Of a DNA stretch of 64,000 nt, positions 1-7,574 are shown one piece after another. Both the position numbers and the translations under genes were made by a program. Under the pieces are notes generated by a model, which saw only the letters and a program-made list of their open reading frames with translations, did not search any database and had not been told where the DNA came from. Numbering within the stretch: the first letter of the stretch is position 1; each line of letters opens with the position of its first letter. The DNA is taken from NCBI GenBank assembly GCA_028287505.1, contig JAQBPN010000129.1:1-64000 (forward strand), read 5' to 3'. The DNA comes from Fibrobacterota bacterium. Its GTDB lineage: Bacteria; Fibrobacterota; Fibrobacteria; UBA11236.

Positions 1-120
1 ATCCGACGTGGTGAGCACGTGGGTGTAGAAGGGGACCAGCAGGAAATTGAGGAAACGGCTGGCGATGGAGGAAACGCCGTACACCAGCGATTCCTTGGCC
101 AGGGCGCGGATGCGGCTCAT
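1..120 (-). CDS. Flippase-like membrane protein, N-terminal fragment
   Basis: The first 40 codons of a minus-strand gene are present and the rest lies beyond the window edge. Translation from the ATG at 120 gives a short basic start followed by a hydrophobic stretch containing SLVYGVSSIASRFLNFLLVP and then FYTHVLTTSD. This is the characteristic first helix of Wzx/RfbX-type oligosaccharide flippases and MATE-like polysaccharide biosynthesis proteins. Such proteins move lipid-linked sugars across the inner membrane. The assignment rests on 40 residues only, so the exact subfamily is open. A sugar-phosphate transferase for exopolysaccharide synthesis lies nearby at 4.6-6.2 kb, which agrees with a glycan-export role but is not in the same operon. 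Confidence 0.6.
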   Translation of the reverse strand, partial: MSRIRALAKESLVYGVSSIASRFLNFLLVPFYTHVLTTSD

Positions 121-153
121 GGGAATACGGGGAAGATTCTTCGGGGCGAAGCT

Positions 154-287
154 GACGCCGACGGGCGTCGGGCGTCGGGCGTCGGGCGTGAAGAAAAGAG
201 TTGTGAGGCCCTAAGGTGGAGTGGCGTATAAAACCGTGCTTCGGTTTTTACGCCCGACGCCCGACGCCCGACGCCCGACGATCTTCC
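154..287. repeat. CGTCGGG-heptad inverted repeat element, copy 1
   Basis: Left arm (about 161-189) has about four GGGCGTC heptads. The right arm (251-280) carries the reverse complement, four CGCCCGA heptads. The core is about 60 bases, with GTGAAGAAAA on one side and TTTTTACG on the other. The whole element can fold into a long hairpin. It lies between two minus-strand genes. Related copies are at 13477-13676 and 28022-28136; copy 1 lacks their CGTTTCGTCGGGCG end and finishes in CGACGATC. Confidence 0.85.
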
Positions 288-310
288 TTTCAGACCAAGC
301 CCGGTGATGT

Positions 311-1042
311 CTATCGCCCTTCAGACAATCTATTGATCAAAAACTCCGCGAAGCCGCTCTTCTTCATGGCCGCCTGGGTTTTGCTGATGTCGTACGCGAC
401 GCGGATGATTTCCACGGTCAGCTTCTCCGTGTCGCACAGGCACCAGCTGGCCAGGGGATTGCGGTCCCGGGGCTGGCCTACGCTGCCGTCGTTCACCAGG
501 ATGCGCTGGTTGGGCTCAAGGGTGTAGAGCAAGGTTTCGGAAACCTTGAAGGACTGCTCGCCTTCCATGATGACGATGATGGGCCAATGGGTATGCCCGA
601 TGAAGCAGATCTTCTCGGTGAAGAAGGAGAAGGCGTCCACGGCGTCGTCCAGGCTGGAAACGTATTTCCAATCCGCCGGCGACCAGGGACTGGCATGCAC
701 GAAGAGCAGCGGCGGCTCGGAAACCATGTAGGGCAGCTTGGAGAAGAAATCGATCGAGGCCGGCGTCAGGACCTTGCTGGTCCATTCGATGGCCTTCTGG
801 GCGTTGTAATTGTTCCAGCCTTCGGAGGATTCGCGGCCGATGGCCACGCTGTCGTGGTTGCCCAGGATGGTGATATCGCTGTTCTCGGCGACCAGCTCCA
901 CGCACTCATTGGGAAATGGACCGTACCCGACGATATCCCCAAGGCAGACCTTTTTGTCGACTCCCAAGCGCTTCATCGACTCGAGCACTCGCTGGAGGGC
1001 TTCCAGATTGCCATGGATGTCGGAATAAATTCCGTACTTCAT
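311..1042 (-). CDS. Calcineurin-like metallophosphoesterase (YfcE/MJ0936-like)
   Basis: A 243-residue cytoplasmic phosphoesterase. The five metal-ligand blocks of the calcineurin-like fold are visible in order: YSDIHGNLEAL (residues 5-15), GDIVGYGPFPNECVE (about 35-49), GNHDS (about 61-65), FVHASPWSP near the middle and FIGHTHWP (about 148-155). The GDxVGYGPxPNEC form is typical of the family-2 single-domain phosphodiesterases found in many phyla. It probably hydrolyses a phosphodiester with two bound metal ions; the natural substrate is not known. The start ATG opens directly into the first beta strand (MKYGIYSDIHGN), as is usual. It follows the end of the exported-protein operon at 1060-4223 on the same strand with a gap of 17 bases, so it may be its last gene. 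Confidence 0.88.
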   Translation of the reverse strand: MKYGIYSDIHGNLEALQRVLESMKRLGVDKKVCLGDIVGYGPFPNECVELVAENSDITILGNHDSVAIGRESSEGWNNYNAQKAIEWTSKVLTPASIDFFSKLPYMVSEPPLLFVHASPWSPADWKYVSSLDDAVDAFSFFTEKICFIGHTHWPIIVIMEGEQSFKVSETLLYTLEPNQRILVNDGSVGQPRDRNPLASWCLCDTEKLTVEIIRVAYDISKTQAAMKKSGFAEFLINRLSEGR

Positions 1043-1059
1043 GAAGACCTAAATTAGCA

Positions 1060-3732
1060 TTATTTGGCGGGAGAAACGTCGGGGCGGGCGGCAAGCTCGG
1101 TGGATTTGCCGGCCAGGGTGGACGCGGGCTCCGTGAAAGCCGTGTGCTCGGGATCCTTGGCGCAACGGAAGCCGACCTTGAAGTTGCGGAACCCGGGCCG
1201 GTTGTTGTAGCGGGCGGTCAGGCTCAAGGAGCCGGATTCGCTGTACCAGCTGGCGCCGCGGATGACCTTGGCGGTGCCGGCGGCCGGTCCCTTGGGATGG
1301 TCCAGATCGGCCGGGCTGTAGTCCCCGTACCAATCCTGGACCCATTCGAACACGTTGCCGGCCATATCGTGCAGGCCCCAGGCGTTCGGCTTTTTCAATC
1401 CCACCTTCTGGGTGCGGTTGTCCGAATTGTCCCGATACCAGGCGTAATCACCGGGGTTCTCGGTTCCCCAATAGAAGGAAGCGCTGTTGCCGGCGCGCGC
1501 GGCATATTCCCATTCGGCCTCGGAGGGCAGGCGTCCGCCGGTTTCGCGGCAGTAGGATTCCGCCTCTTCCCATGTGATCCGGTCCACGGGCAGGGAATCC
1601 TGGAGGCGGTAGGAAGGGTTGCGTCCGGTGACTTTTTCATATTCGGTCTGGGTCACTTCGTACTTGCCGAGGAAGAGGGGCCCCACCTGGATCAGGCGGC
1701 CGTCTTCGCGACGGAAACTGCCCTTGGGCAGATAGACCACCGGGTAGAGGGAGGCGAATGCCTTGGGTACCTGCGGCACGGCGGGCTCCAGGGACTTGGT
1801 GGTGAAGGTGCGGACCAGGCCTTCGCTCCGATCGAGGCCGTCGGAGGATACGACCTTCCAGAAATACGTGGTGCCGGGCTTGAGGTCCGGAAGGCTCAGG
1901 GCGGAATCGGTCAGACCGCTGACGCGGATGGAAAGGGGCGGAAACTTCGTATCCAGATAGACCGCGTACTGGACCTTGGCGCCGGCATCCGGATCGCCGC
2001 CTTTCCAGGACAACACCACCGGCAGGCTGTCGGACACCACGGCTCCCGAATCCGGAAACCGCGCCAGGGGTTGGAAAGGCGGGCGGTTGAGCGCGGGCGA
2101 CACGAAGACGATGCCCTCGGGAGGAAAGGCCTGGCCGATACCCAGGGCGTTGACGCCCAAGGCGCGGAACCGGTACTGGCTGTTGGGCTTGAGGAGGTTG
2201 GTGCGGATTTTAGGGGTGATGGCCTTGTCCAGGACGGTTTCCCAAGGCCCGGCCCCGAGCTTCTGCTGGATGATGTAGTAGTCGGACCTGGGGTAGGTCT
2301 GGCATTGCAGGGAGATGCGATTGCTGTCCGCTTCCTTCAGGGACAGGGTGCCTTCCCGAGGCGGCGATAACACGGTCTGCTCCCGGCTGAAGAGCAGGAA
2401 GTTGCGGATTTCGGACGGTCCGGTGAAGTTCGTCCGGGTTTCCATGAAGATGTTCGCGCCCAGGCTCAGTTCTTTGTTGCCCGCCCCATAGACATTGGCC
2501 TCCGCGCCGGCGGCGTTCGTGCGGTTCAATCCCGCCTGCCACGTTGCGCCCGCCACCTGGGAGCTGCCCGCCGCGGGGTAGGACCCGGAAGCCCATCCCA
2601 CCGCCGGCAGCTTGCTGGGGGTGGAAGTGAACCGGGCGAAAGGCTCGAAGGTGAAGACGGGGCCCTGAACGCCGTCCAGAAGCATTTCCACCCGCGGTTT
2701 GATGGCCATCTTGATATCGCCGTCGCCGGAAAGCTCCTGCAGGGTCTTGTTGGCCCAGGTCATCTTGTTCTCGGCCAAGGGACGCCACTGCCCGTCCGAG
2801 AACCCCAGTTCTCCCTTGATGGAATTGCGGATGCGGAACTCCCCTCGGGCGGAGAAGGATTCGCCGCGCGAGCGGGCTTCCAGATGGAGGAAAGGGCGGT
2901 TCTGCATGCGCAGGAAAAGCCCGGACCCCAGGGGAACCAGTACGGGCGCCTTGCCCGCCAGCTCCTGTTCGTAGTCGAAATCCCCGCTGCCCGTGATGGC
3001 GGTCTTGAGCCCGGCCATCACTTCGCAATCGCCGTTCACCTGGAACCGGAACAGTTCCACGTTTCCGTTGCGGACACGTATCCTGCCGGTTACCTGGGGC
3101 TGGAACAGGATCTGGGCGCTCTTGAGGCCTATCGCCATCTGCCCGTAGGCGGGAGCGCCGTCCGGCATGGAGCCCATCACCTCCTGGGACTGATCCATAT
3201 CGCCCAGGGCCTGGTTCATGTCCATGCGGGTCTTGAAGGCGATGTCGCAATCCTGCACGGCCTCGGGAAAGTCCGCCTCGACGGTTTTCAGGATCCAGCG
3301 CCGGCCGATCATTCCAGGCTGGGGCTGACCATCGATGTCCACGATCCTGCGCAGGATTCCGCCGAAGGCGGTATCGGCGACGATGGATCCCATCAGGGGC
3401 ACCGCGCCTTCGGGAAGCTCCAGAATCATGGTCCCCGGAGTGGGCGCGTATTCGATCACCTTGCCGCTGCCGGGCAGGGTCATGTCGAAGTAGTTGGGCG
3501 CGAAGCGGGTGGGTTCCGGGCCCATCTCTTCGATGAACACGGCGTTTTCGATCTCGTATCCCTCGACCCGGATTTTCGCGAGGTCCGGGGCCTGGATGGA
3601 ATCGTCCACCGTGATGATGAGCGTGCGCTGGCCGACGACCGCGTTTTCCACCTGCAATTGTCCCAATGCCAGGGCGCCGGAGCTGACCCCCACCACAGCG
3701 AAACAAGCATGTCGAAGGCGGCGCAACATCAT
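1060..3732 (-). CDS. Exported protein with fibronectin-III region and Sumf1/FGE-like domain
   Basis: 890 residues. Residues 1-23 form a signal peptide. The first half (about 25-450) is beta-rich and unrecognised. One or two fibronectin type III-like units follow (about 455-650, with WKVVSSDGLDRSEG). The C-terminal part (about 665-865) is a formylglycine-generating-enzyme/Sumf1 fold: GKYEVTQTEYEKVTG, LPVDRITWEEAESYCRETGG, RLPSEAEWEYAARAG, GLHDMAGNVFEWVQDW, then RGASWYSES and VGFRC. The paired active-site cysteines of true FGE are absent from the RGASW segment, so sulfatase activation is unlikely; a ligand-binding or EgtB/PvdO-like role is more plausible. Its start overlaps the stop of the upstream gene by four bases (ATGA), so the two are translationally coupled. 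Confidence 0.85.
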   Translation of the reverse strand: MMLRRLRHACFAVVGVSSGALALGQLQVENAVVGQRTLIITVDDSIQAPDLAKIRVEGYEIENAVFIEEMGPEPTRFAPNYFDMTLPGSGKVIEYAPTPGTMILELPEGAVPLMGSIVADTAFGGILRRIVDIDGQPQPGMIGRRWILKTVEADFPEAVQDCDIAFKTRMDMNQALGDMDQSQEVMGSMPDGAPAYGQMAIGLKSAQILFQPQVTGRIRVRNGNVELFRFQVNGDCEVMAGLKTAITGSGDFDYEQELAGKAPVLVPLGSGLFLRMQNRPFLHLEARSRGESFSARGEFRIRNSIKGELGFSDGQWRPLAENKMTWANKTLQELSGDGDIKMAIKPRVEMLLDGVQGPVFTFEPFARFTSTPSKLPAVGWASGSYPAAGSSQVAGATWQAGLNRTNAAGAEANVYGAGNKELSLGANIFMETRTNFTGPSEIRNFLLFSREQTVLSPPREGTLSLKEADSNRISLQCQTYPRSDYYIIQQKLGAGPWETVLDKAITPKIRTNLLKPNSQYRFRALGVNALGIGQAFPPEGIVFVSPALNRPPFQPLARFPDSGAVVSDSLPVVLSWKGGDPDAGAKVQYAVYLDTKFPPLSIRVSGLTDSALSLPDLKPGTTYFWKVVSSDGLDRSEGLVRTFTTKSLEPAVPQVPKAFASLYPVVYLPKGSFRREDGRLIQVGPLFLGKYEVTQTEYEKVTGRNPSYRLQDSLPVDRITWEEAESYCRETGGRLPSEAEWEYAARAGNSASFYWGTENPGDYAWYRDNSDNRTQKVGLKKPNAWGLHDMAGNVFEWVQDWYGDYSPADLDHPKGPAAGTAKVIRGASWYSESGSLSLTARYNNRPGFRNFKVGFRCAKDPEHTAFTEPASTLAGKSTELAARPDVSPAK

Positions 3733-4223
3733 CTGACCTTGGTCATCACCCTTTTCAACGCGACCTTGCCGTTGATGCGCAGGGTCATGAACTTGATTCC
3801 GTTATTGTCTCCATCCTTGATGGTGAAGGGACGCAGCGGAAGCACTCCGGCCGGAACGGAGCCCTCGAAGACGGTGGCGAGATTCTTTCCGTAGAAATCC
3901 ATCATGACGACTTCAACGTAACCCGGCGTCGGCAAAGTCAAGGTGACCTGCACCCCGTTTTTCCCGATGTTGCGGACCAGCATGTTCAGTTTGAGGGTGG
4001 CCTCGCGGCTTTGGGGGGCTTCCGTCTTGGCTTGGGTGCCCAATTCGACCTTGGTTTCCAAATCCCGGGTCTCACCACGTCCATTGGTCAGTTCGGGAAC
4101 CTGGATTCTGACGGTTTCCGCGCGGAGCGGTTCACGCAAACGAAGAATGATTTTCTGCTTTCCGGCCCAGGACAATGACGCCATGATCACGCAGACCAAA
4201 CCCGCTGTTAGTGTAAATTTCAT
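3729..4223 (-). CDS. Exported protein of unknown function
   Basis: 164 residues starting with a clear signal peptide (residues 1-20, MKFTLTAGLVCVIMASLSWA). The mature part is beta-rich and basic, with a patch TPGYVEVVMMDFYGKNLATV and an ending DGDNNGIKFMTLRINGKVALKRVM. The end resembles the C-terminal beta-strand regions of carbohydrate-associated or sorting domains, but I do not recognise a family. It is the first gene of a pair: its stop overlaps the start of the 890-residue Sumf1/FN3 protein by four bases, so the two are probably made together and may act as partners in the periplasm or at the surface. Confidence 0.7.
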   Translation of the reverse strand: MKFTLTAGLVCVIMASLSWAGKQKIILRLREPLRAETVRIQVPELTNGRGETRDLETKVELGTQAKTEAPQSREATLKLNMLVRNIGKNGVQVTLTLPTPGYVEVVMMDFYGKNLATVFEGSVPAGVLPLRPFTIKDGDNNGIKFMTLRINGKVALKRVMTKVR

Positions 4224-4562
4224 TGTTATTCCTGTTTCGCCAGAAGCTGTCGACTGTAAAAAAATCCGGCAGCCCTTTTTCCCCGCGTGGCTCTCCCCTT
4301 AGGGATTGTCCCGAGCACGATTCTAACTATAGCGTTTTTTGCCCTCAGCCGCCCGATAAAAGTCAATATTCATCGGATCGAAAGCCCGATTTTACCCTGC
4401 TTTACTCACTTCCTTTTCCTCCCTGGAAAAACAGGGAAGAAAACCGAAAATCTTACTTGACTTGCCCATTGTCAGTGGAACAAATTTACCCGGAAAAAAT
4501 AAGGACAAATCGGAATGGCGTGTCGTATACTGGCGAGGGTTTGGTTAAGGAGAGACGTCCAA
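4224..4562. other. Divergent intergenic region
   Basis: 339 bases between the exported-protein pair (minus) and the exopolysaccharide gene (plus). It is markedly more AT-rich than the flanking genes. It should hold promoters in both directions; a plus-strand candidate is at 4503-4531. I see no RNA gene and no clear hairpin. Confidence 0.6.
4503..4531 (+). promoter_or_regulatory. Candidate sigma70-type promoter of the sugar transferase
   Basis: GGACAA at 4503-4508 and TATACT at 4526-4531 are separated by 17 bases. The -35 box is weak and the -10 box is good. It points towards the small ORF at 4563 and the sugar transferase at 4642. Another possible -35 (TTGACT, near 4456) lies upstream. Confidence 0.4.
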
Positions 4563-4631
4563 GTGGCGGTACTAGAAAAAATAAACGTATCTTTTGGCTG
4601 GAAACTTTTTCCGGCTAATCGCAATTTTTGA
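4563..4631 (+). CDS. Possible 22-codon leader peptide
   Basis: AAGGAGAG (from 4547) is a strong ribosome-binding site that does not serve the sugar transferase start directly. It lies 8-10 bases before GTG at 4563, which opens a reading frame of 22 codons (MAVLEKINVSFGWKLFPANR then NF) ending in TGA at 4629-4631. The stop lies 10 bases before the likely ATG of the sugar transferase at 4642, which has no good ribosome-binding site of its own. A coupled leader peptide would explain both facts. It could also be chance. Confidence 0.35.
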   Translation: MAVLEKINVSFGWKLFPANRNF

Positions 4632-4641
4632 TCAAAGCGCT

Positions 4642-6189
4642 ATGAACAAAACTTCCTGGAGTCCTCCGAATCCCCAGAGCGATCGAAAAATCGCCCGACT
4701 GCCGGATGATGTGGAGTCAAAAGCGGTACGCGTCGTCCATGTCGCCACCCCCGTTGATTTCACCCGCGTTGCCCAGCCTTCTTCGCGTCTGATCGCGCTC
4801 TCCCACTACAAGCAGATCCTCACCGTTTTCCAGGTGGTTGCCGATGCGGTGACCATCGTCGCCAGCTTCCTGGCCGGGTACTATCTCTGGAGCCTGGTGG
4901 GGCCCATGGTCGCCATCGATATCTACGAACCGGAATCCCTGTACCGGTACTATTCCTTTCTGGGAGTAACCTTGATCACCTGCCTGGTGGGCATGGAAGT
5001 CCACGGCCTTTACCAGGCCCAGCGCAGCCTGATGAACGTGCGCGAGTTCGAACTCATCCTGATGACCTGGGGAAAAGCCTGCCTTTTCACCTTGGGCATC
5101 ATGTTCCTGGCCCACCAGTTGTACTTCAGCCGCGGGATATTCGTCCTGACCTGGGTTTGCCTGCTGTTCTTCATGCTCATCCAGCGCTACGCCTTCTTCA
5201 AATTCAACAATTTCCTGCGTCGCAAGGGCATCGTGGAAACCACCGCCCTAATATATGGAGCCGGCGTGGTGGGCCGTAAGCTCATGGAAAAGTTCAAGCA
5301 GTCGCCCAAGCTCGGCTATCACGTGGCCGGCTTTATCGACGACAATAGCGGTCTCTCCGGCAAAGCCATCCTGGGCGCTCCCGTCCTGGGCGATTTCACG
5401 AATTTGCGCGAGACCATCCGCGCCACCGGCGCCACCAAGCTTTTCATCGCCTTGCCCCAAGTGCCTTCCAAGGTGGTCGTGGACATCCTGAACGTTTGCC
5501 GGGAAACCGAGTGCGAGTTCCAGATCGTCCCTTCTTTGTACGACATCGTCATCCAGCGCGTGAAGATCACGGAAGTGGAAGGCATTCCCCTCATCGGCTT
5601 GACGGAGCCCAAGTACTCCTTCAAGACCCGCGTGGCCAAGCGCGCCTTCGACATCGTCGCGTCCCTGATTCTGCTGGCCTTGTTGTCGCCCATCCTCCTG
5701 GGACTCGCCCTCTTCGTCAAGCTTTCCAGCAAGGGCCCCATCTTCTTCGTGCAGAAGCGCGTCGGCTATAAAGGCCGCCGGTTCCGCTTCTTCAAATTCC
5801 GCTCCATGTATACCAATACCCCCGTCTACGCCGTCACGCCCCAGTCCGGCAACGACCCGCGCATCACGCCCATCGGCCGCTTTCTCCGCCGCAGCTCCCT
5901 GGACGAACTGCCCCAGCTTTTCAACGTCATCAGCGGCGACATGAGCCTGGTCGGACCCCGTCCGGAAATGCCTTTCATCGTGGAACAGTACAACGAGTTG
6001 CACAAGCAGCGCCTGAACGTGAAGCCCGGCATCACCGGCCTCTGGCAGATCAGCGCGGACCGCAAAATCGCCATCCATGAAAACATGGATTACGATATGT
6101 ACTACATCAACAACCAGAGCTTCCTGCTGGACGTGGTCATCCTCCTCCGCACCGTCTTCAGCTGCCTGAAGGGCGTCGGAGCTTACTAA
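4642..6189 (+). CDS. Exopolysaccharide polyprenyl-phosphate sugar-phosphate transferase
   Basis: 515 residues from the ATG at 4642; a TTG at 4594 would add 16 residues. The N-terminal half has four or five membrane helices and a CoA-binding-like cytoplasmic domain (IYGAGVVGRKLMEKF, GYHVAGFIDDN). The C-terminal 190 residues are a bacterial sugar transferase domain: KRAFDIVASLILLALLSP (membrane re-entrant helix), FFKFRSMYTN, FLRRSSLDELPQLFNVISGD, MSLVGPRPEMP and KPGITGLWQI. Enzymes of the WbaP/WcaJ/CpsE type transfer a hexose-1-phosphate from a UDP-sugar to undecaprenyl phosphate, the first step of exopolysaccharide or capsule repeat synthesis at the inner membrane. The sugar (glucose or galactose) cannot be told from sequence. 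It is transcribed alone and is followed by a strong terminator. Confidence 0.93.
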   Translation: MNKTSWSPPNPQSDRKIARLPDDVESKAVRVVHVATPVDFTRVAQPSSRLIALSHYKQILTVFQVVADAVTIVASFLAGYYLWSLVGPMVAIDIYEPESLYRYYSFLGVTLITCLVGMEVHGLYQAQRSLMNVREFELILMTWGKACLFTLGIMFLAHQLYFSRGIFVLTWVCLLFFMLIQRYAFFKFNNFLRRKGIVETTALIYGAGVVGRKLMEKFKQSPKLGYHVAGFIDDNSGLSGKAILGAPVLGDFTNLRETIRATGATKLFIALPQVPSKVVVDILNVCRETECEFQIVPSLYDIVIQRVKITEVEGIPLIGLTEPKYSFKTRVAKRAFDIVASLILLALLSPILLGLALFVKLSSKGPIFFVQKRVGYKGRRFRFFKFRSMYTNTPVYAVTPQSGNDPRITPIGRFLRRSSLDELPQLFNVISGDMSLVGPRPEMPFIVEQYNELHKQRLNVKPGITGLWQISADRKIAIHENMDYDMYYINNQSFLLDVVILLRTVFSCLKGVGAY

Positions 6190-6257
6190 ATACTTCCGAC
6201 CCTCAGACGCCCCGGCGCGGGCGCTTACTGAGCGGAACACTCCCCGGCTTAACATGC

Positions 6258-6286
6258 AAAAGGCCCGCTTTCAAAGCGGGCCTTTT
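6258..6286. terminator. Bidirectional rho-independent terminator
   Basis: A perfect inverted repeat with 14-base arms (AAAAGGCCCGCTTT / AAAGCGGGCCTTTT) around a single central base. The stem ends in A4 on one side and T4 on the other, so it can end transcription of both the sugar transferase (plus) and purM (minus). Confidence 0.9.
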
Positions 6287-6296
6287 CATTTCCATG

Positions 6297-6324
6297 GCAA
6301 TCAGGGGGCAAGCCCCTTGATTGC
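6297..6324 (-). terminator. Stem-loop directly after purM
   Basis: GCAATCAGGGGGC and GCCCCTTGATTGC pair over 12 of 13 positions, immediately behind the purM stop. There is no T-run directly after it, so it may protect the 3' end of the mRNA or work together with the terminator at 6258-6286. Confidence 0.6.
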
Positions 6325-7500
6325 TTAGAGTTCGTAGGTGTATTCGGCGGCGCCGTCGTTCAGGATCAGGCGATTGGCGCCCGCGGAGGGCTCCGTGCGG
6401 CCCACGATGCGGGCATCGACGTTGAACGATTTGGAGATGTGGATGAGCGCCTCGGCCACGGAGGGTTCGCAAACGATCTCCATGCGGTGGCCCATGTTGA
6501 GGGTGCGGTAGAGCTCGCGGGGGGCCATGGCCGGATTGTCGCGCAGGGCGCGGAATGCCGGAGGCGGGTCGAAGAGATTGTCCTTGATGTAGGTGAGGCC
6601 GCTTCCGAAGCGGAGGCATTTGGTCTGGCCCCCGCCGGTGTTGTGGAAGATGGCGGCGATGGCGTCCCCGGCCTGGGCGAATGCGGCCTTGAGGATGGGG
6701 GCATAGGTGCGCGTGGGCGAAAGCAAGGTCTGGCCGACGGTCACGTTGGCGCCCGGGAACGTATCGGACATGCGGTACTTGCCCGTGTACGCCAAGCCGG
6801 CTATTTCCGGAGCGTAGGCTTCCGGATAGGCGGTCTTGTAATGGGGCGACAGGAATTCATGGCGCAGCATGGTATAGCCGTTGCTGCCGAGTCCGGAATT
6901 CTCCGCGGTCTCATAAGAGGCGCGGCCGCCGGAATACAGGCCCACGATGGCGAGGCCGGGCTTGAGCCGATCCCCGGAAACGATTTGCTTGCGCGTGGCG
7001 CGCGCCACCAGGGTGGAATCGACCACCAGGGTGCGGACGGTATCTCCCAGGTCCGCTGTTTCCCCGCCGCCGCTTTCGATGACTATGCCCTGCTCGGCGA
7101 ACATGGCAATGCAGTCCCGATAGCCCCCGATGATTTCCGCGATGGCGTCTCCGGGAATGATCTTGGCGTTGCGGCCGATGGTATTGGACAAAAGGAACGG
7201 ACCGAAGACGCCCACGCAGGCCAGATCGTCGATGTTCATGACCAGGGAATCCTGGGCCAGACCGCGGAAGGCGGAGAGATCCCCGGTTTCCTTCCAGTGC
7301 AGATACGCCAGGATCGATTTGGTGCCGGCTCCATCCGCATGGATGAGAAGACAATGGTCCGGGCTGCCCGTCAGGGTGTCCGGAAGCACCTTGCAGAACG
7401 CTCCGGGGAACAATCCCGGGTGCTCGCCTGCGATGGCTTTATGGACTTCGGCCTTGTCGGCGGAGGCGCCTCTGTCTTCGTAACGGATCGGTTTGCTCAC
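6325..7500 (-). CDS. purM: Phosphoribosylformylglycinamidine cyclo-ligase (AIR synthase)
   Basis: 391 residues from the GTG at 7500; an ATG at 7533 would add 11 residues that do not look like protein start sequence. The N-terminus (KPIRYEDRGASADKAEVHKA) and the following LFPGAFCKVLPDT match the long PurM form known from Bacteroidota and related phyla. Core motifs are HADGAGTKS, the metal/nucleotide site NIDDLACVG, GGETADLGD, and the C-terminal HNTGGGQTK with NMGHRME. It closes the imidazole ring of FGAM with ATP to give AIR, step five of purine synthesis, in the cytoplasm. It is monocistronic, convergent with the sugar transferase and divergent from the chromate transporter. Confidence 0.93.
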   Translation of the reverse strand: MSKPIRYEDRGASADKAEVHKAIAGEHPGLFPGAFCKVLPDTLTGSPDHCLLIHADGAGTKSILAYLHWKETGDLSAFRGLAQDSLVMNIDDLACVGVFGPFLLSNTIGRNAKIIPGDAIAEIIGGYRDCIAMFAEQGIVIESGGGETADLGDTVRTLVVDSTLVARATRKQIVSGDRLKPGLAIVGLYSGGRASYETAENSGLGSNGYTMLRHEFLSPHYKTAYPEAYAPEIAGLAYTGKYRMSDTFPGANVTVGQTLLSPTRTYAPILKAAFAQAGDAIAAIFHNTGGGQTKCLRFGSGLTYIKDNLFDPPPAFRALRDNPAMAPRELYRTLNMGHRMEIVCEPSVAEALIHISKSFNVDARIVGRTEPSAGANRLILNDGAAEYTYEL

Positions 7501-7574
7501 GCCCGGAAATATAACATTCCGGAAACACCCCATTCCCTTGGAAATGCCCGTTTCAGAACCTAGCGTTCGAGCCC

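Noticed and set aside
1144-2370. Long open frame antisense to the Sumf1/FN3 gene
   Set aside because: It is a shadow of the well-supported minus-strand gene; its product is rich in Gly, Val and Arg with no family motif.
5248-6255. Long antisense open frame over the sugar transferase
   Set aside because: Shadow reading frame; residue makeup (Asp, Glu, His, Ala) is that of reversed GC-rich codons, and the plus-strand gene carries all conserved motifs.
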